Both the position numbers and the translations under genes were made by a program. The notes below the pieces were generated by a model. The model was not told the origin of the DNA and searched no databases. It was given only the letters and a program-made list of their open reading frames with translations. DNA of 64,000 nucleotides from positions 4,805,001-4,869,000 of the forward strand of contig NZ_CP114200.1 of the NCBI RefSeq assembly GCF_029392895.1. Direction: 5' to 3'. Origin of the DNA: Streptomyces sp. 71268. Lineage in GTDB: Bacteria > Actinomycetota > Actinomycetes > Streptomycetales > Streptomycetaceae. How positions within the stretch are numbered: the first letter of the stretch is position 1; each line of letters opens with the position of its first letter. Shown here piece after piece: positions 1 to 7,610 of the stretch.

Positions 1-348
1 CTGGGTGCCGGGCTCCACGTGGGCCCAGACCGTCGTGCCGTCGTCCACCAGGTACAGCGCGTGCTCGATGTGGCCGTTCGCGGACAGGATCAGCGACTCG
101 GTGGCGTGCCCGACGGGCAGTTCGCTCACGTGTTGGGTGAGCAGCAGGTGCAGCCAGCTCAGCCGATCGTCGCCGGTGACGGTGACCACGCCCCGGTGGG
201 AGAGGTCGACGAAGCCGGAGCCGTCGGCGAGGGTGCGCTGTTCGCGGAACAGGTCGCCGTAGTGACCGGCGACCCCTTCGTCCGGACCCTCCGCCGGTAC
301 GGCGCCGGGGAGCGACAGCAGCGGACTGGCGGGTGATTGTCGCAGCAT
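1..348 (-). CDS. ygfZ: YgfZ/GcvT-like folate-binding protein, N-terminal part
   Basis: The gene runs off the left edge; 116 codons are visible from an ATG at 348. The visible part contains the typical start of the YgfZ/GcvT-T fold: a stretch around residues 41-60 reading DGSGFVDLSHRGVVTVTG, then DRLSWLHLLLTQ, then a strand ending in SANGHIEHALYLVDDG. YgfZ proteins bind tetrahydrofolate and help assemble or repair Fe-S clusters in some enzymes; that role is family knowledge. It starts 9 bp after the nur stop codon on the same strand, so the two are probably cotranscribed. The C-terminal half is outside the window. Confidence 0.85.
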   Translation of the reverse strand, partial: MLRQSPASPLLSLPGAVPAEGPDEGVAGHYGDLFREQRTLADGSGFVDLSHRGVVTVTGDDRLSWLHLLLTQHVSELPVGHATESLILSANGHIEHALYLVDDGTTVWAHVEPGTQ

Positions 349-357
349 GCCCCCAGC

Positions 358-810
358 CTACGGCGCCGCCGTCGGCTCCTCGCCGGCCTCCCCGCCGCCG
401 GCGCACTTCGCACACCGTCCGAAGATCGCGAAGTGCTTCAGGTCGGTGTCGAAGCCGAAGCTCTCCCGCAACTGGCGGGTGAACGGCTCGGCGATGGCCT
501 GGTCGGCCTCCAGCACGTCCGTGCAGTCCCGGCACACCAGGTGCAGGTGGTGGTGGCGCTCCGCCACGTGGTACGTCGGCGAGCCGTGCCCCAGGTGGGC
601 GTGGCTGATCAGGCCCAGCTCCTCAAGGAGGTCCAGGGTGCGGTAGACCGTGGAGATGTTCACCCCGCTCGCCGTCCGGCGCACCTCGGTGAGGATGTCG
701 TCGGGGGTGGCGTGCTCCAGGGTGTCCACGGCCTCCAGCACGAGCTGGCGCTGTGGGGTCAGTCGGTAGCCGCGCGCCCGCAGGTTGCTCTTCCAGTCGG
801 TGGTCGCCAC
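358..810 (-). CDS. nur: Nickel-responsive Fur-family repressor Nur
   Basis: A 150-residue Fur-family regulator. The winged-helix DNA-binding half is at about residues 10-80, with the recognition segment ISTVYRTLDLL. The ligands described for S. coelicolor Nur fall at the same numbers here: His33, His86, His88 and His90 (M-site) and His70, His72 and His126 (nickel site). The two CxxC pairs are Cys93/Cys96 and Cys133/Cys136. In Streptomyces, Nur with bound nickel represses nickel uptake and the Fe-type superoxide dismutase. The gene follows the corrinoid transporter genes on the same strand, 29 bp after their last stop codon, and precedes ygfZ. The near-exact match to the known Nur metal sites makes Zur or FurA unlikely. 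Confidence 0.9.
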   Translation of the reverse strand: MATTDWKSNLRARGYRLTPQRQLVLEAVDTLEHATPDDILTEVRRTASGVNISTVYRTLDLLEELGLISHAHLGHGSPTYHVAERHHHLHLVCRDCTDVLEADQAIAEPFTRQLRESFGFDTDLKHFAIFGRCAKCAGGGEAGEEPTAAP

Positions 811-828
811 GCCGCCAGTGTAAGTGAC

Positions 829-847
829 TTAGGTCTCCCTTACCTTG
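829..847 (-). promoter_or_regulatory. Possible iron-box-like or Nur autoregulatory element
   Basis: The minus strand reads CAAGGTAAGGGAGACCTAA, matching about 13 of 19 positions of the DmdR/IdeR iron-box consensus. It overlaps the stop codon of the preceding lipoprotein gene and lies 19-37 bp upstream of the nur start. The adjoining TAAGTGACTTA (821-831) is a perfect 11-bp palindrome. Either could be an operator for nur. This is inferred from pattern only. Confidence 0.3.
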
Positions 848-1898
848 GACGGTTTCCGTCGCGTCGTATCTCGCGCAGGTAGTCGCCGAGCGCGGTGACG
901 GCCGCCGCGTTGCGCGGGCTCTCCACGAGGTCCGCGTAGTCGAGGGTGAAGACGCGCTTGTTCTTGATCGCCGAGACGTTCCGCAGCGGCGGGTAGTCGA
1001 GCAGGAACCTCTTCTTCTGCTCGGCGCTGGTGTCCCCGTAGTTGTTGATCACGATCACCTCGGGGTCGCGCTCGACGACGGTCTCCCATCCGACCGTGAC
1101 CCAGCTGTCCTTGAGGTCCTTCATGACGTGGTCGCCGCCCGCCTTGGTGATGATGTCGTGCGGCCCGGCGTACCTGCCCGAGGTGAACGGCTTGTCCCGC
1201 CCGTCGTCGTACAGGAAGACCGTCGGCCGGTCCTTCGGTGCCCTGGCCGCCGCGTCGGCGATCTGTCGCTGGTAGTCGCGCACCAGCTTCTCGGCCCGCT
1301 CCTCCACGTCGAAGATCTTCCCCAGGGTGCGCAGGTCGGTGTAGAGCGCGTCGAGCGGGGACATCACGCCGCGCGCCTTGCCCACGCCGTTCCGACAGGA
1401 CTCGGTGAGCAGGTACGAGCCGACGCCGAGCTTCTTGAGCGCGCCCGGCGTGAACCCCTCCGACTCGCGGAACCCGTAGTTCCACCCGGCGAAGACCAGG
1501 TCCGCCCTGGCGTCGAGGACCAGTTCCCGGTTGATCTCCCGCTTGGAGAGCCAGGGCACCTTGTCGTACGCGTCCTTGTACGGCACCGCGTCCAGGTCGC
1601 CCTTGTCGTCGGGCATGACGTAGCCGGCCATCCGGTCCTCGAGGCCGAGCGCGAACATGATCTCGGTGATGCCGACGTCGTTGGTGACCACGCGCTCGGG
1701 GGCCTTGTCGTACGTCGTCTGGGTGCCGCAGTTGGTGATGGTGACCGGGTAGTGGCCGCCCTTGCCTGCGGCGGCCTTCCCACCCTTGGCCTTCTCGTCC
1801 CCGTCGTCGGAGACCTTCGCGCCGCAGCCGGCGACGGTGAGGGCGAGGGCCAGGGACGCGGCGATGGTGGCGGGAGTACGGAGGCGGGTGATGCGCAC
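840..1898 (-). CDS. btuF: ABC transporter substrate-binding lipoprotein, probable corrinoid receptor
   Basis: A 352-residue extracytoplasmic binding protein of the BtuF/FepB type. The N-terminus has a basic start, a hydrophobic segment and a lipobox VAGC with the lipidated Cys at residue 25. The mature part begins with a Gly/Lys-rich linker, then VTITNCG and the ERVVTNDVGITEIMFALGL segment typical of periplasmic metal-chelate binding proteins. It starts at GTG 1898 behind a GAGGAAG ribosome site, 11 bp after the ATPase gene. The upstream cobalamin riboswitch indicates a cobalamin or corrinoid ligand; from the protein alone a ferric siderophore would be equally possible. Confidence 0.75.
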   Translation of the reverse strand: MRITRLRTPATIAASLALALTVAGCGAKVSDDGDEKAKGGKAAAGKGGHYPVTITNCGTQTTYDKAPERVVTNDVGITEIMFALGLEDRMAGYVMPDDKGDLDAVPYKDAYDKVPWLSKREINRELVLDARADLVFAGWNYGFRESEGFTPGALKKLGVGSYLLTESCRNGVGKARGVMSPLDALYTDLRTLGKIFDVEERAEKLVRDYQRQIADAAARAPKDRPTVFLYDDGRDKPFTSGRYAGPHDIITKAGGDHVMKDLKDSWVTVGWETVVERDPEVIVINNYGDTSAEQKKRFLLDYPPLRNVSAIKNKRVFTLDYADLVESPRNAAAVTALGDYLREIRRDGNRPR

Positions 1899-1909
1899 GG
1901 GGCACTTCC

Positions 1910-2809
1910 TCAGCGGGTGGCGGGGACGGTGGTGGCGGACTGTTGGGGGAGGCGGTCGAAGAGGAGTTGCAGCGCGCCGCTCACCGGGTGCCGCACCTGG
2001 TGGCCACGGACCTGGAACACCTCGGCGAGCAGCGTGGGCGTCAGCACCTCGTGCGGGGGGCCGGAGGCGACGATGCGGCCGTGCGCGATGACGTACAGCA
2101 GGTCGCAGTGTTGGGCCGCCAGGTTCAGGTCGTGCAGCGCGGTGAGTACGGTCAGGCCGCCGGTGGGGCCGGCCTCGCCCCCCGGCCCGGACCCTGGCTC
2201 GGCACCAGACTCGGTCCCTGGCTGGGCCTCCGACCCCGGCCCGGCCGTGGCTCCCGGCGCGGCCCGGAGCAGGGCCAGGACCTCAAGCTGCTGGGCGATG
2301 TCCAGGTGGTTGGTCGGCTCGTCCAGGACCAGGACGCGCGGCTGCTGGGCCAGCGCGCGGGCGATCAGCACCCGCTGCTTCTCGCCGCCGGACAGGGTCA
2401 GGAAGCCCCGGTCGACCAGGTGGCCCGCGCCGACCGTGGCCAGCGCCTCGGTGCAGGCCCGCGCGTCGGCCGCCGAGACCCGCCCGGTCGCGCTCTGGTG
2501 CGGCATCCGGCCCATCGCCACCACCTCGCCGACCGTGAAGTCGAACTCGCTCGACGACTCCTGCGGCAGCGCCGCCAGCCGCCGCGCGCCCTCGCGCGGG
2601 CTCAGCGCGTGCAGGTCGTCGCCGTCCACCAGCACCGCGCCGGCGCTGGGCCGCAGCGCCCGGTACGCGCAGCGCAGCAGCGTGGACTTGCCGCTGCCGT
2701 TCGGCCCGACCAACCCCACCACCTGCCCGCTGGCGGCCCGCACGGTGGCCTCGGCCACCAGTTCGGCGCCGCCTATCCGCACCGACAGGTGCTCGACGTC
2801 GATGCGCAT
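1910..2809 (-). CDS. btuD: ABC transporter ATPase, probable cobalamin importer
   Basis: A 299-residue FepC/BtuD-type ATPase. It shows Walker A GPNGSGKST (about 34-42), a Q-loop near PQESSSEFDF, the signature LSGGEKQR and Walker B VLVLDEP followed by the D-loop TNHLD. The H-loop His is in TALHD. Between the D-loop and H-loop lies an unusual low-complexity insert of about 35 residues rich in Gly, Pro, Glu and Ala, which family members normally lack. The start ATG overlaps the stop codon of the mini-ORF before it (TGATG), so translation is probably coupled. It powers the permease encoded upstream. Confidence 0.8.
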   Translation of the reverse strand: MRIDVEHLSVRIGGAELVAEATVRAASGQVVGLVGPNGSGKSTLLRCAYRALRPSAGAVLVDGDDLHALSPREGARRLAALPQESSSEFDFTVGEVVAMGRMPHQSATGRVSAADARACTEALATVGAGHLVDRGFLTLSGGEKQRVLIARALAQQPRVLVLDEPTNHLDIAQQLEVLALLRAAPGATAGPGSEAQPGTESGAEPGSGPGGEAGPTGGLTVLTALHDLNLAAQHCDLLYVIAHGRIVASGPPHEVLTPTLLAEVFQVRGHQVRHPVSGALQLLFDRLPQQSATTVPATR

Positions 2810-2919
2810 CAGGCGCCTCCGGGGTAGGGGTACGGAGCGGGGGAGGGAGCGGCGGGGGACGCGGGAACGGCGAAGGGCGCCGGAGTGCCGAGGGGCGCGG
2901 GCCCGGGGGCGGCGCGCAT
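2809..2919 (-). CDS. 36-residue Pro/Ala-rich mini-ORF coupled between transporter genes
   Basis: The gap between permease and ATPase genes is exactly filled by an ATG-started frame of 36 codons. Its ATG overlaps the permease stop as TGATG, and its TGA overlaps the ATPase start as TGATG. The product would be rich in Pro and Ala (starts MRAAPGPAPLG, ends YPYPGGA), with no domain or signal. It may act only to carry ribosomes from one gene to the next. Whether the peptide is stable cannot be judged. Confidence 0.4.
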   Translation of the reverse strand: MRAAPGPAPLGTPAPFAVPASPAAPSPAPYPYPGGA

Positions 2920-4031
2920 CACACGCCTCCGAAGGTGTAGCCGCGCCGCCGCATCAGCAGCACGAAGCAGGGCACGCCCACCACGGCGGTGATCACGCCG
3001 ACCGGCAGTTCGACGGGGGCGAGCAGCACCCGCGAGAGGATGTCCACCCACACCAGGAGGACCGCCCCGAGCAGCGGCGCGACCGCGAGCACCCGCCGGT
3101 GGTCGGCGCCGACCAGCATCCGCGCGAAGTGCGGCACCATCAGGCCGACGAATCCGATCGCGCCGCTGACGGCGACGACGGCGCCGGTGACGGCCGCCGT
3201 GGACAGGAACAGCTCGCCGCGCAGCCGGCGGGCGTCCACGCCGAGCGCCGCCGCCGTCTCGTCGCCCATGGCCATGGCGTTCAGCCGGCGCGCGGAGTAC
3301 ATCAGGTGGGCCAGGCCGAGGGCCACCACGACGGCGGCGATCGGCAACGAGTCCCAGGTGGCCCCGCCCAGGCTGCCGAGCAGCCACATCATCGCCGAGC
3401 GCGCGGCCTCGCCGTGCTCGGCGCTGAAGACCATCAGGGTGGTGACGGCCGAGAAGCCGTAGTACATGGCCGTGCCGGTCAGCACCAGGCGCAGCGGGGT
3501 CAGCCCCTGCGGGGTGCGGGCCGCCGCGTACACCAGGGCCATCGAGACCAGCGCCGAGCCGAACGCGGCGGTGGACAGCGCCCACACGCCGAGCCCGCTG
3601 AGCGCCCCGAACAGCAGCACGGCGTTGGCGCCGACCGCCGCGCCCGAGGAGATGCCCAGCACGAACGGGTCGGCCAGCGCGTTGCGGACCATGGCCTGCA
3701 CGGCCACGCCGATCCCCGCCAGGCCCGCCCCGACCACGGCGGCCAGCAGCGCCCGCGGGAACCGCAGCTCCCAGACGATGGTGTACGCCGCCCGCTCGTC
3801 GGCCCCGATGGTGCCGCCGGTCAGCCCGGCGCCGAGGAACCGCAGCACCTCGCCCCAGGAAAGGCCGGCGGAGCCGAAGGCGACGCCGCACACGAGCGAG
3901 ACGGGCAGCGCGACGACGAGCGCGACGATCAGCGGAAGCAGTGGCAGGCGGCGCGGGGGCCGCCGGGGCGCGGGCGCGCCGGGCCCCTGGCCCGCGCGCG
4001 GCGGGGCGGCGTCCTCGGTCGTGGTCGCCAC
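2919..4031 (-). CDS. btuC: ABC transporter permease, FecCD/BtuC family
   Basis: A 370-residue permease when started at GTG 4031, which has a strong GGGGGAG ribosome site six bases upstream. An ATG at 4139 would add 36 residues but falls within the leader RNA. After a Pro/Arg-rich cytoplasmic tail come about ten hydrophobic segments. The conserved FecCD features are present: WELRFPRALLAAVVGAGLAGIG, the PFVLGISSGAAVGA motif and a C-terminal GAIGFVGLMVPHFARMLVG segment. It forms the membrane channel with the ATPase and lipoprotein downstream. The cobalamin riboswitch before it implies repression when B12 is plentiful. Confidence 0.85.
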   Translation of the reverse strand: MATTTEDAAPPRAGQGPGAPAPRRPPRRLPLLPLIVALVVALPVSLVCGVAFGSAGLSWGEVLRFLGAGLTGGTIGADERAAYTIVWELRFPRALLAAVVGAGLAGIGVAVQAMVRNALADPFVLGISSGAAVGANAVLLFGALSGLGVWALSTAAFGSALVSMALVYAAARTPQGLTPLRLVLTGTAMYYGFSAVTTLMVFSAEHGEAARSAMMWLLGSLGGATWDSLPIAAVVVALGLAHLMYSARRLNAMAMGDETAAALGVDARRLRGELFLSTAAVTGAVVAVSGAIGFVGLMVPHFARMLVGADHRRVLAVAPLLGAVLLVWVDILSRVLLAPVELPVGVITAVVGVPCFVLLMRRRGYTFGGV

Positions 4032-4080
4032 GGCGGGCTCCCCCTTCACCTCGGGCCGCGACCGTACGGTGAAGGAGTGG

Positions 4081-4099
4081 CCCGGGGCGTCGCCCCGGG
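4081..4099 (-). promoter_or_regulatory. Stem-loop in riboswitch expression platform
   Basis: An inverted repeat CCCGGGGCG...CGCCCCGGG forms a strong stem with a tiny loop between the cobalamin aptamer and the GTG start at 4031. It could be the switching hairpin. Pairing with the aptamer is not worked out. Confidence 0.5.
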
Positions 4100-4142
4100 T
4101 GCGTCCCCTCGCAGTCCGCGGCGAGTAGTCCTGGAACATGCG

Positions 4143-4290
4143 CCGCCGCGGGTGATCGGGCTCGCGGTGCCCGCATCCCGGGGGATGCGTGGGCTCCGCC
4201 TACCGTTGCGGGTCAGCGCCGGACTCTCACCGGACTTCCCCCGCGGGGCACGTATGCGGTTGTTGAGCGGTCGCGCGCCCGGCCGGTCTG
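4143..4290 (-). promoter_or_regulatory. Cobalamin riboswitch
   Basis: On the minus strand the core at 4246-4197 matches the B12-box consensus: GGGGAAGTCCGGTGAGAGTCC, then GCGCTGACCCGCAACGGTA. A downstream GAGCCCGATCACC (about 4153-4170) fits the conserved 3' part of the aptamer. It sits directly before the FecCD-family permease gene. Cobalamin riboswitches turn such importers off when adenosyl- or other cobalamins bind. The outer limits given are approximate. Confidence 0.9.
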
Positions 4291-4345
4291 GTCCGCACGC
4301 GACCGGGGTGAGGTGCTGCCGGGCTTACGACAGAGACTGCCAGGC

Positions 4346-4909
4346 TCAGCGGAAGAAGGCGATGCCGTCGTCGGGCAGGTCCTTGAGGTCCTTGGCCCAC
4401 TCGCGCGGGTCGACGACCTTCTTCAGGTGCGCCGACATGTACGGCCGCAGCGGCACCTCGGGGGTGGCCTTCTCACCGACCCACATCAGGTCGCTCTTGA
4501 CGTATCCGTACAGCCGCTTGCCGCCCGTGTACGGGCCGGCGGCGGCGGTGCGCGCGACGGCGTCGGTGACCAGGTCGATCTGCGGCTTCTGGTCGGCCAG
4601 CTCGCCGTACCAGATCTCCACGACGCCCTGGTCGCGGATCATGACGACCTCGACCTTGCGGTCCTTGTCGATCCGCCAGTAACCGGACTCGGTCTCCAGC
4701 GGGCGGACCTTCTTGCCCTCGGAGTCCAGCTCCCAGGTGTGCGAGACGTACTCGATGAAGTCGCGGCCGTCGTGCGTGAAGGTCGCCTCCTGCCCGAAGT
4801 TGCACTTCTCGGCGCCGGGGAAGTCGAAGACGCCCGCGCCCTCCCAGTTACCGAGGAGAAAGGCGAGGGGCACGAGGTCCGGGTGAAGGTCGGACGGGAT
4901 CTCGATCAT
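4346..4909 (-). CDS. Nitrobindin-like heme-binding beta-barrel protein
   Basis: A 187-residue protein of the FABP-like/THAP4 heme-binding family (nitrobindin; proposed peroxynitrite isomerase). The diagnostic GNWEGAG motif is near residue 20, beta-strands follow (TESGYWRIDKD, KVEVVMIRDQGVVEIWYGEL), and a C-terminal SAHLKKV holds the expected proximal heme His. In this family ferric heme scavenges nitric oxide or isomerises peroxynitrite. No signal peptide is present, so it is cytosolic. It is monocistronic, upstream of and transcribed toward the riboswitch leader. Confidence 0.8.
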   Translation of the reverse strand: MIEIPSDLHPDLVPLAFLLGNWEGAGVFDFPGAEKCNFGQEATFTHDGRDFIEYVSHTWELDSEGKKVRPLETESGYWRIDKDRKVEVVMIRDQGVVEIWYGELADQKPQIDLVTDAVARTAAAGPYTGGKRLYGYVKSDLMWVGEKATPEVPLRPYMSAHLKKVVDPREWAKDLKDLPDDGIAFFR

Positions 4910-5014
4910 GAGTTCAGGCGATCTGTAGTGAGGACGGGAGACGGCGCGTCGGCCCGCTCGGGGCCGGGCACTGCCGCAGGGGCCCGCGCCGGGGCGCGAG
5001 CGCGGAGGGGTCCG

Positions 5015-5116
5015 TCAGCGCTGGCCCTGGTACAGCTTGAACAGGGTGAGCCCCGCGAACGCGGCGATGAGCACGGCCATCAAGACCAGCAGCAGGGTGA
5101 AGACTGTCTCAAGCAC
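5015..5116 (-). CDS. 33-residue single-span membrane peptide
   Basis: A GTG start at 5116 with a clear GAGGAG ribosome site gives a 33-residue product. It is almost entirely one hydrophobic helix (VFTLLLVLMAVLIAAFAGL) ending in a polar FKLYQGQR tail. The function is unknown. The strong ribosome site and membrane-span composition argue it is a real small gene. Confidence 0.6.
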   Translation of the reverse strand: MLETVFTLLLVLMAVLIAAFAGLTLFKLYQGQR

Positions 5117-5266
5117 GAGCGCGCTCCTCGGACACAGTGTGGGGTGTTACGGACCGAGCCCGAGTCTAGTCCGCGCCACGAGGGCCGGCGCTGTGAGGTC
5201 CACCGCCCCGGCCGCGCCCGCCCCCGGCCGGCGCGAGCGGGGTGGGCGCGCGCCTACAGTGAGCCC

Positions 5267-5632
5267 ATGGCGAAGAAGCTCGTGATCAAGGTGACGGCGG
5301 GCGCGGACGCGCCCGAGCGGTGCTCGCAGGCGTTCACGGTGGCGGCCGTGGCCGTGGCCAGCGGCGTCGAGGTCTCGCTGTGGCTGACCGGGGAGTCCTC
5401 CTGGTTCGCGCTGCCGGGCCGGGCGGCCGAGTTCGAGCTGCCGCACGCGGCGCCGCTGCCCGACCTGATCGACGGCATCCTGAGCGGCGGCGGCGCGCTG
5501 ACCGTCTGCACGCAGTGCGCGGCCCGTCGCGACATCGAGGAGTCCGACCTCATCCCGGGCGCCCGCATCGCCGGCGCGCAGGTCTTCGTGAGCGAGGTCA
5601 TGCCGGACGGCGTGCAGGCGCTCGTGTACTGA
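5267..5632 (+). CDS. DsrE-family small protein
   Basis: A 121-residue protein starting MAKKLVIKVTAGADAPERC. The alpha/beta layout with LWLTGESSWFALPG and a CTQCAARR segment fits the DsrE/DsrF-like fold, some members of which relay sulfur through a Cys. The two Cys in CTQC could be the reactive pair. A TACAGT hexamer ends six bases before the ATG and no ribosome site is visible, so the mRNA may be leaderless. The sulfur role is family inference. Confidence 0.7.
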   Translation: MAKKLVIKVTAGADAPERCSQAFTVAAVAVASGVEVSLWLTGESSWFALPGRAAEFELPHAAPLPDLIDGILSGGGALTVCTQCAARRDIEESDLIPGARIAGAQVFVSEVMPDGVQALVY

Positions 5633-5710
5633 TCCGGCCGGCCCGTACGGGGCCCGGGCGGGGTCCGTACGGGGCTCGTCCGGGCTCGTGGGGATAGCCG
5701 CTCCCGGCCC

Positions 5711-6121
5711 TCACGGGTGGTGTTTGCCGTCGAGCTCGTCCCACCACGCGTCGGACTCCGGGTCGCCGGTGCGCGCGCCGTGCTCGGCGGAGGACCCGCC
5801 GCGCGCGCCGGGGTGCGGGGGCGGCGGTCGCGGGGCCGCGTCCTGGTCGGGGTCGGGCCACAGGCCCAGATCGGGGGCCGCGCCGGGCGCGTGGTCGGTG
5901 CGCTGGCCCGGTGGTCGCGGGGGCGGTTCGTCGAACCACCGGTCGTCGGGGCCGCGCCGGTTGGCCACGATCGCCGCGAGCGGCGGGATCACCATGGCCA
6001 CCACGCACATGCCGACCGCCACCGGAACCGACCACAGCCGGACCACGGCCCATGCCGACACGAAGAGCGTCAGGCACGCACCCATCATGAGGAAGTAGCC
6101 ACGTCGCCGCCGGGCGTACAT
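5711..6121 (-). CDS. DUF3099 membrane protein
   Basis: A 136-residue protein started at the ATG at 6121, which has a GGAGG ribosome site; an earlier in-frame ATG would add 64 low-complexity residues. It begins MYARRRRGYFLMMG and contains two transmembrane helices (residues about 9-50) with the sequence AMVIPPLAAIVANRRGPDDRWF typical of DUF3099. The tail is Pro/Asp-rich and disordered. DUF3099 proteins are conserved in Streptomyces with no known function. Confidence 0.75.
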   Translation of the reverse strand: MYARRRRGYFLMMGACLTLFVSAWAVVRLWSVPVAVGMCVVAMVIPPLAAIVANRRGPDDRWFDEPPPRPPGQRTDHAPGAAPDLGLWPDPDQDAAPRPPPPHPGARGGSSAEHGARTGDPESDAWWDELDGKHHP

Positions 6122-6211
6122 GCCTCCAGCGTACGACTGGACCTCGGGCCCGCACCTGGTGTGTGGCCTGGACGGTGTGGGGACACTTCCCCGCCCCGCA
6201 CCGGCCCTGCC

Positions 6212-6247
6212 CATCGCGCTGCCCGCCCCCGTGCGGGCAGCGCGATG
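6212..6247 (-). terminator. Perfect 15-bp stem-loop
   Basis: CATCGCGCTGCCCGC and its exact complement are separated by six bases. It lies between two minus-strand genes, about 145 bp after the DUF1416 stop, so it probably ends the sulfurtransferase/DUF1416 transcript. There is no clear U-run. Confidence 0.5.
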
Positions 6248-6317
6248 CCCCGACGACGCCACCGGGGCGCGCCGAAGCCTCACAGCGCGCGCACACCGCA
6301 TCGGTGCGCGCACGCGC

Positions 6318-6368
6318 GGAGGGCCGCTCCCCAGTACAAGGCGTCCAACCCCTGGGGTGCGGCCCTCC
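6318..6368 (-). terminator. Two-part stem-loop downstream of DUF1416
   Basis: GGAGGGCCGC pairs with GCGGCCCTCC, and inside it CCCCAG pairs with CTGGGG, giving a long interrupted stem with a loop of about 17 bases. It starts about 20 bp after the DUF1416 stop and is the more proximal of two consecutive strong hairpins. Confidence 0.45.
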
Positions 6369-6390
6369 GGCCACGCTGGCGCGTAAAGCG

Positions 6391-6678
6391 TCAGACGGTG
6401 ATGGCGACCTCCGCCAGGCCGCCCTGCTGGGCGACGACGGTGCGGTCGGCGGTCGCGCCGGGCACCAGGGCGCGCAGCGTCCAGGTGCCTTCGGCGGCGT
6501 AGAAGCGGAACTGTCCGGTGGCCGAGGTGGGCACCTCGGCGGTGAACTCGCCGGTGCTGTCCAGCAGGCGCACGTAGCCGGTGACGGGCTGGCCGTCGCG
6601 GGTCACGCTGCCCTGGATGGTGGTCTCACCGGGCTTGATGGTCGCCGCGTCGGGGCCGCCGGCCTGGGCTCCACACAT
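6391..6678 (-). CDS. DUF1416 protein
   Basis: A 95-residue protein with an Ig-like beta-sandwich pattern: ETTIQGSVTRDGQPVTGYVRLLD, then FTAEVPTSATGQFRFYAAEGTWTLRAL. DUF1416 proteins are almost always encoded next to a rhodanese-type sulfurtransferase in actinobacteria, as here (93 bp after it, same strand). Its biochemical job is unknown; a partner or carrier role in sulfur transfer is plausible from this pairing. Confidence 0.8.
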   Translation of the reverse strand: MCGAQAGGPDAATIKPGETTIQGSVTRDGQPVTGYVRLLDSTGEFTAEVPTSATGQFRFYAAEGTWTLRALVPGATADRTVVAQQGGLAEVAITV

Positions 6679-6770
6679 GGGTGTCTGTCCTTACGTCAGG
6701 GAGGAAGAAGGTCGCGAGGGACCGGAGGAGGGGAGGGTGCAGCGGGTCGGGGAACCGGGAGCCCGGGGGC

Positions 6771-7610
6771 TCAGGAGCCCGAGCCGACCTCGATCGGCAC
6801 GCCGACCAGCGAGCCGTACTCGGTCCAGGAACCGTCGTAATTCTTCACGTTGCTCTGGCCGAGCAGCTCGTGCAGCACGAACCAGGTGTGGGCGGAGCGC
6901 TCACCGATGCGGCAGTAGGCGATGGTGTCCTTGGACAGGTCCACGCCCTCGCCCTCGTAGAGCGCCTTCAGCTCGTCGTCCGACTTGAAGGTGCCGTCGT
7001 CGTTCGCGGCCTTGGACCACGGGATGTTGCGGGCGCTGGGCACGTGGCCGGGGCGCTGCGACTGCTCCTGCGGGAGGTGGGCCGGGGCGAGCAGCTTGCC
7101 GGAGAACTCGTCGGGGGAGCGCACGTCGACCAGGTTGAGCGAGCCGATGGCGGCCACGACGTCGTCGCGGAAGGCGCGGATCGAGCTGTCCTGCGGCTTG
7201 GCCTTGTACTCCGTGGCCGGGCGGGTGGGGACCTCGGCGACCAGGTCGCGCGAGTCCAGCTCCCACTTCTTGCGGCCACCGTCGAGCAGCTTGACGTCCT
7301 GGTGCCCGTAGAGCTTGAAGTACCAGTAGGCGTACGACGCGAACCAGTTGTTGTTGCCGCCGTAGAGGACGACGGTGTCGTCGTTGGCGATGCCCTTCTC
7401 GGAGAGCAGCTTCTCGAAGCCGGCCTGGTCCACGAAGTCGCGGCGCACCGGGTCCTGGAGGTCCTTCTTCCAGTCGATCCGGATGGCGTTCTTGATGTGG
7501 TTCTTGTCGTAGGCCGACGTGTCCTCGTCGACCTCGACGATGACCGTCTTCGGGTCATCGATACGGGCCTGGACCCACTCGGCGTCCACCAGGACGTCGC
7601 TGCGGCTCAT
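6771..7610 (-). CDS. sseA: Thiosulfate sulfurtransferase (tandem rhodanese)
   Basis: A 279-residue two-domain rhodanese. The N-terminal domain (about 1-125) is inactive. The C-terminal domain carries the active-site loop with Cys233 in AYCRIGERSAHTW, and the linker segment NLVDVRSPDEFSGK is conserved. It transfers sulfane sulfur from thiosulfate to an acceptor such as cyanide or a thiol. A leaderless Cys-containing leader peptide about 190 bp upstream suggests control by cysteine supply. Actinobacterial orthologues are often named sseA or cysA. Confidence 0.9.
   Translation of the reverse strand: MSRSDVLVDAEWVQARIDDPKTVIVEVDEDTSAYDKNHIKNAIRIDWKKDLQDPVRRDFVDQAGFEKLLSEKGIANDDTVVLYGGNNNWFASYAYWYFKLYGHQDVKLLDGGRKKWELDSRDLVAEVPTRPATEYKAKPQDSSIRAFRDDVVAAIGSLNLVDVRSPDEFSGKLLAPAHLPQEQSQRPGHVPSARNIPWSKAANDDGTFKSDDELKALYEGEGVDLSKDTIAYCRIGERSAHTWFVLHELLGQSNVKNYDGSWTEYGSLVGVPIEVGSGS

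Noticed and set aside
2809..4176. Second long minus-strand frame across the permease gene
   Set aside because: Its product is Arg/Ala/Gly low complexity, while the overlapping frame encodes a clear FecCD permease. Only the last 36 codons were kept as a coupled mini-ORF.
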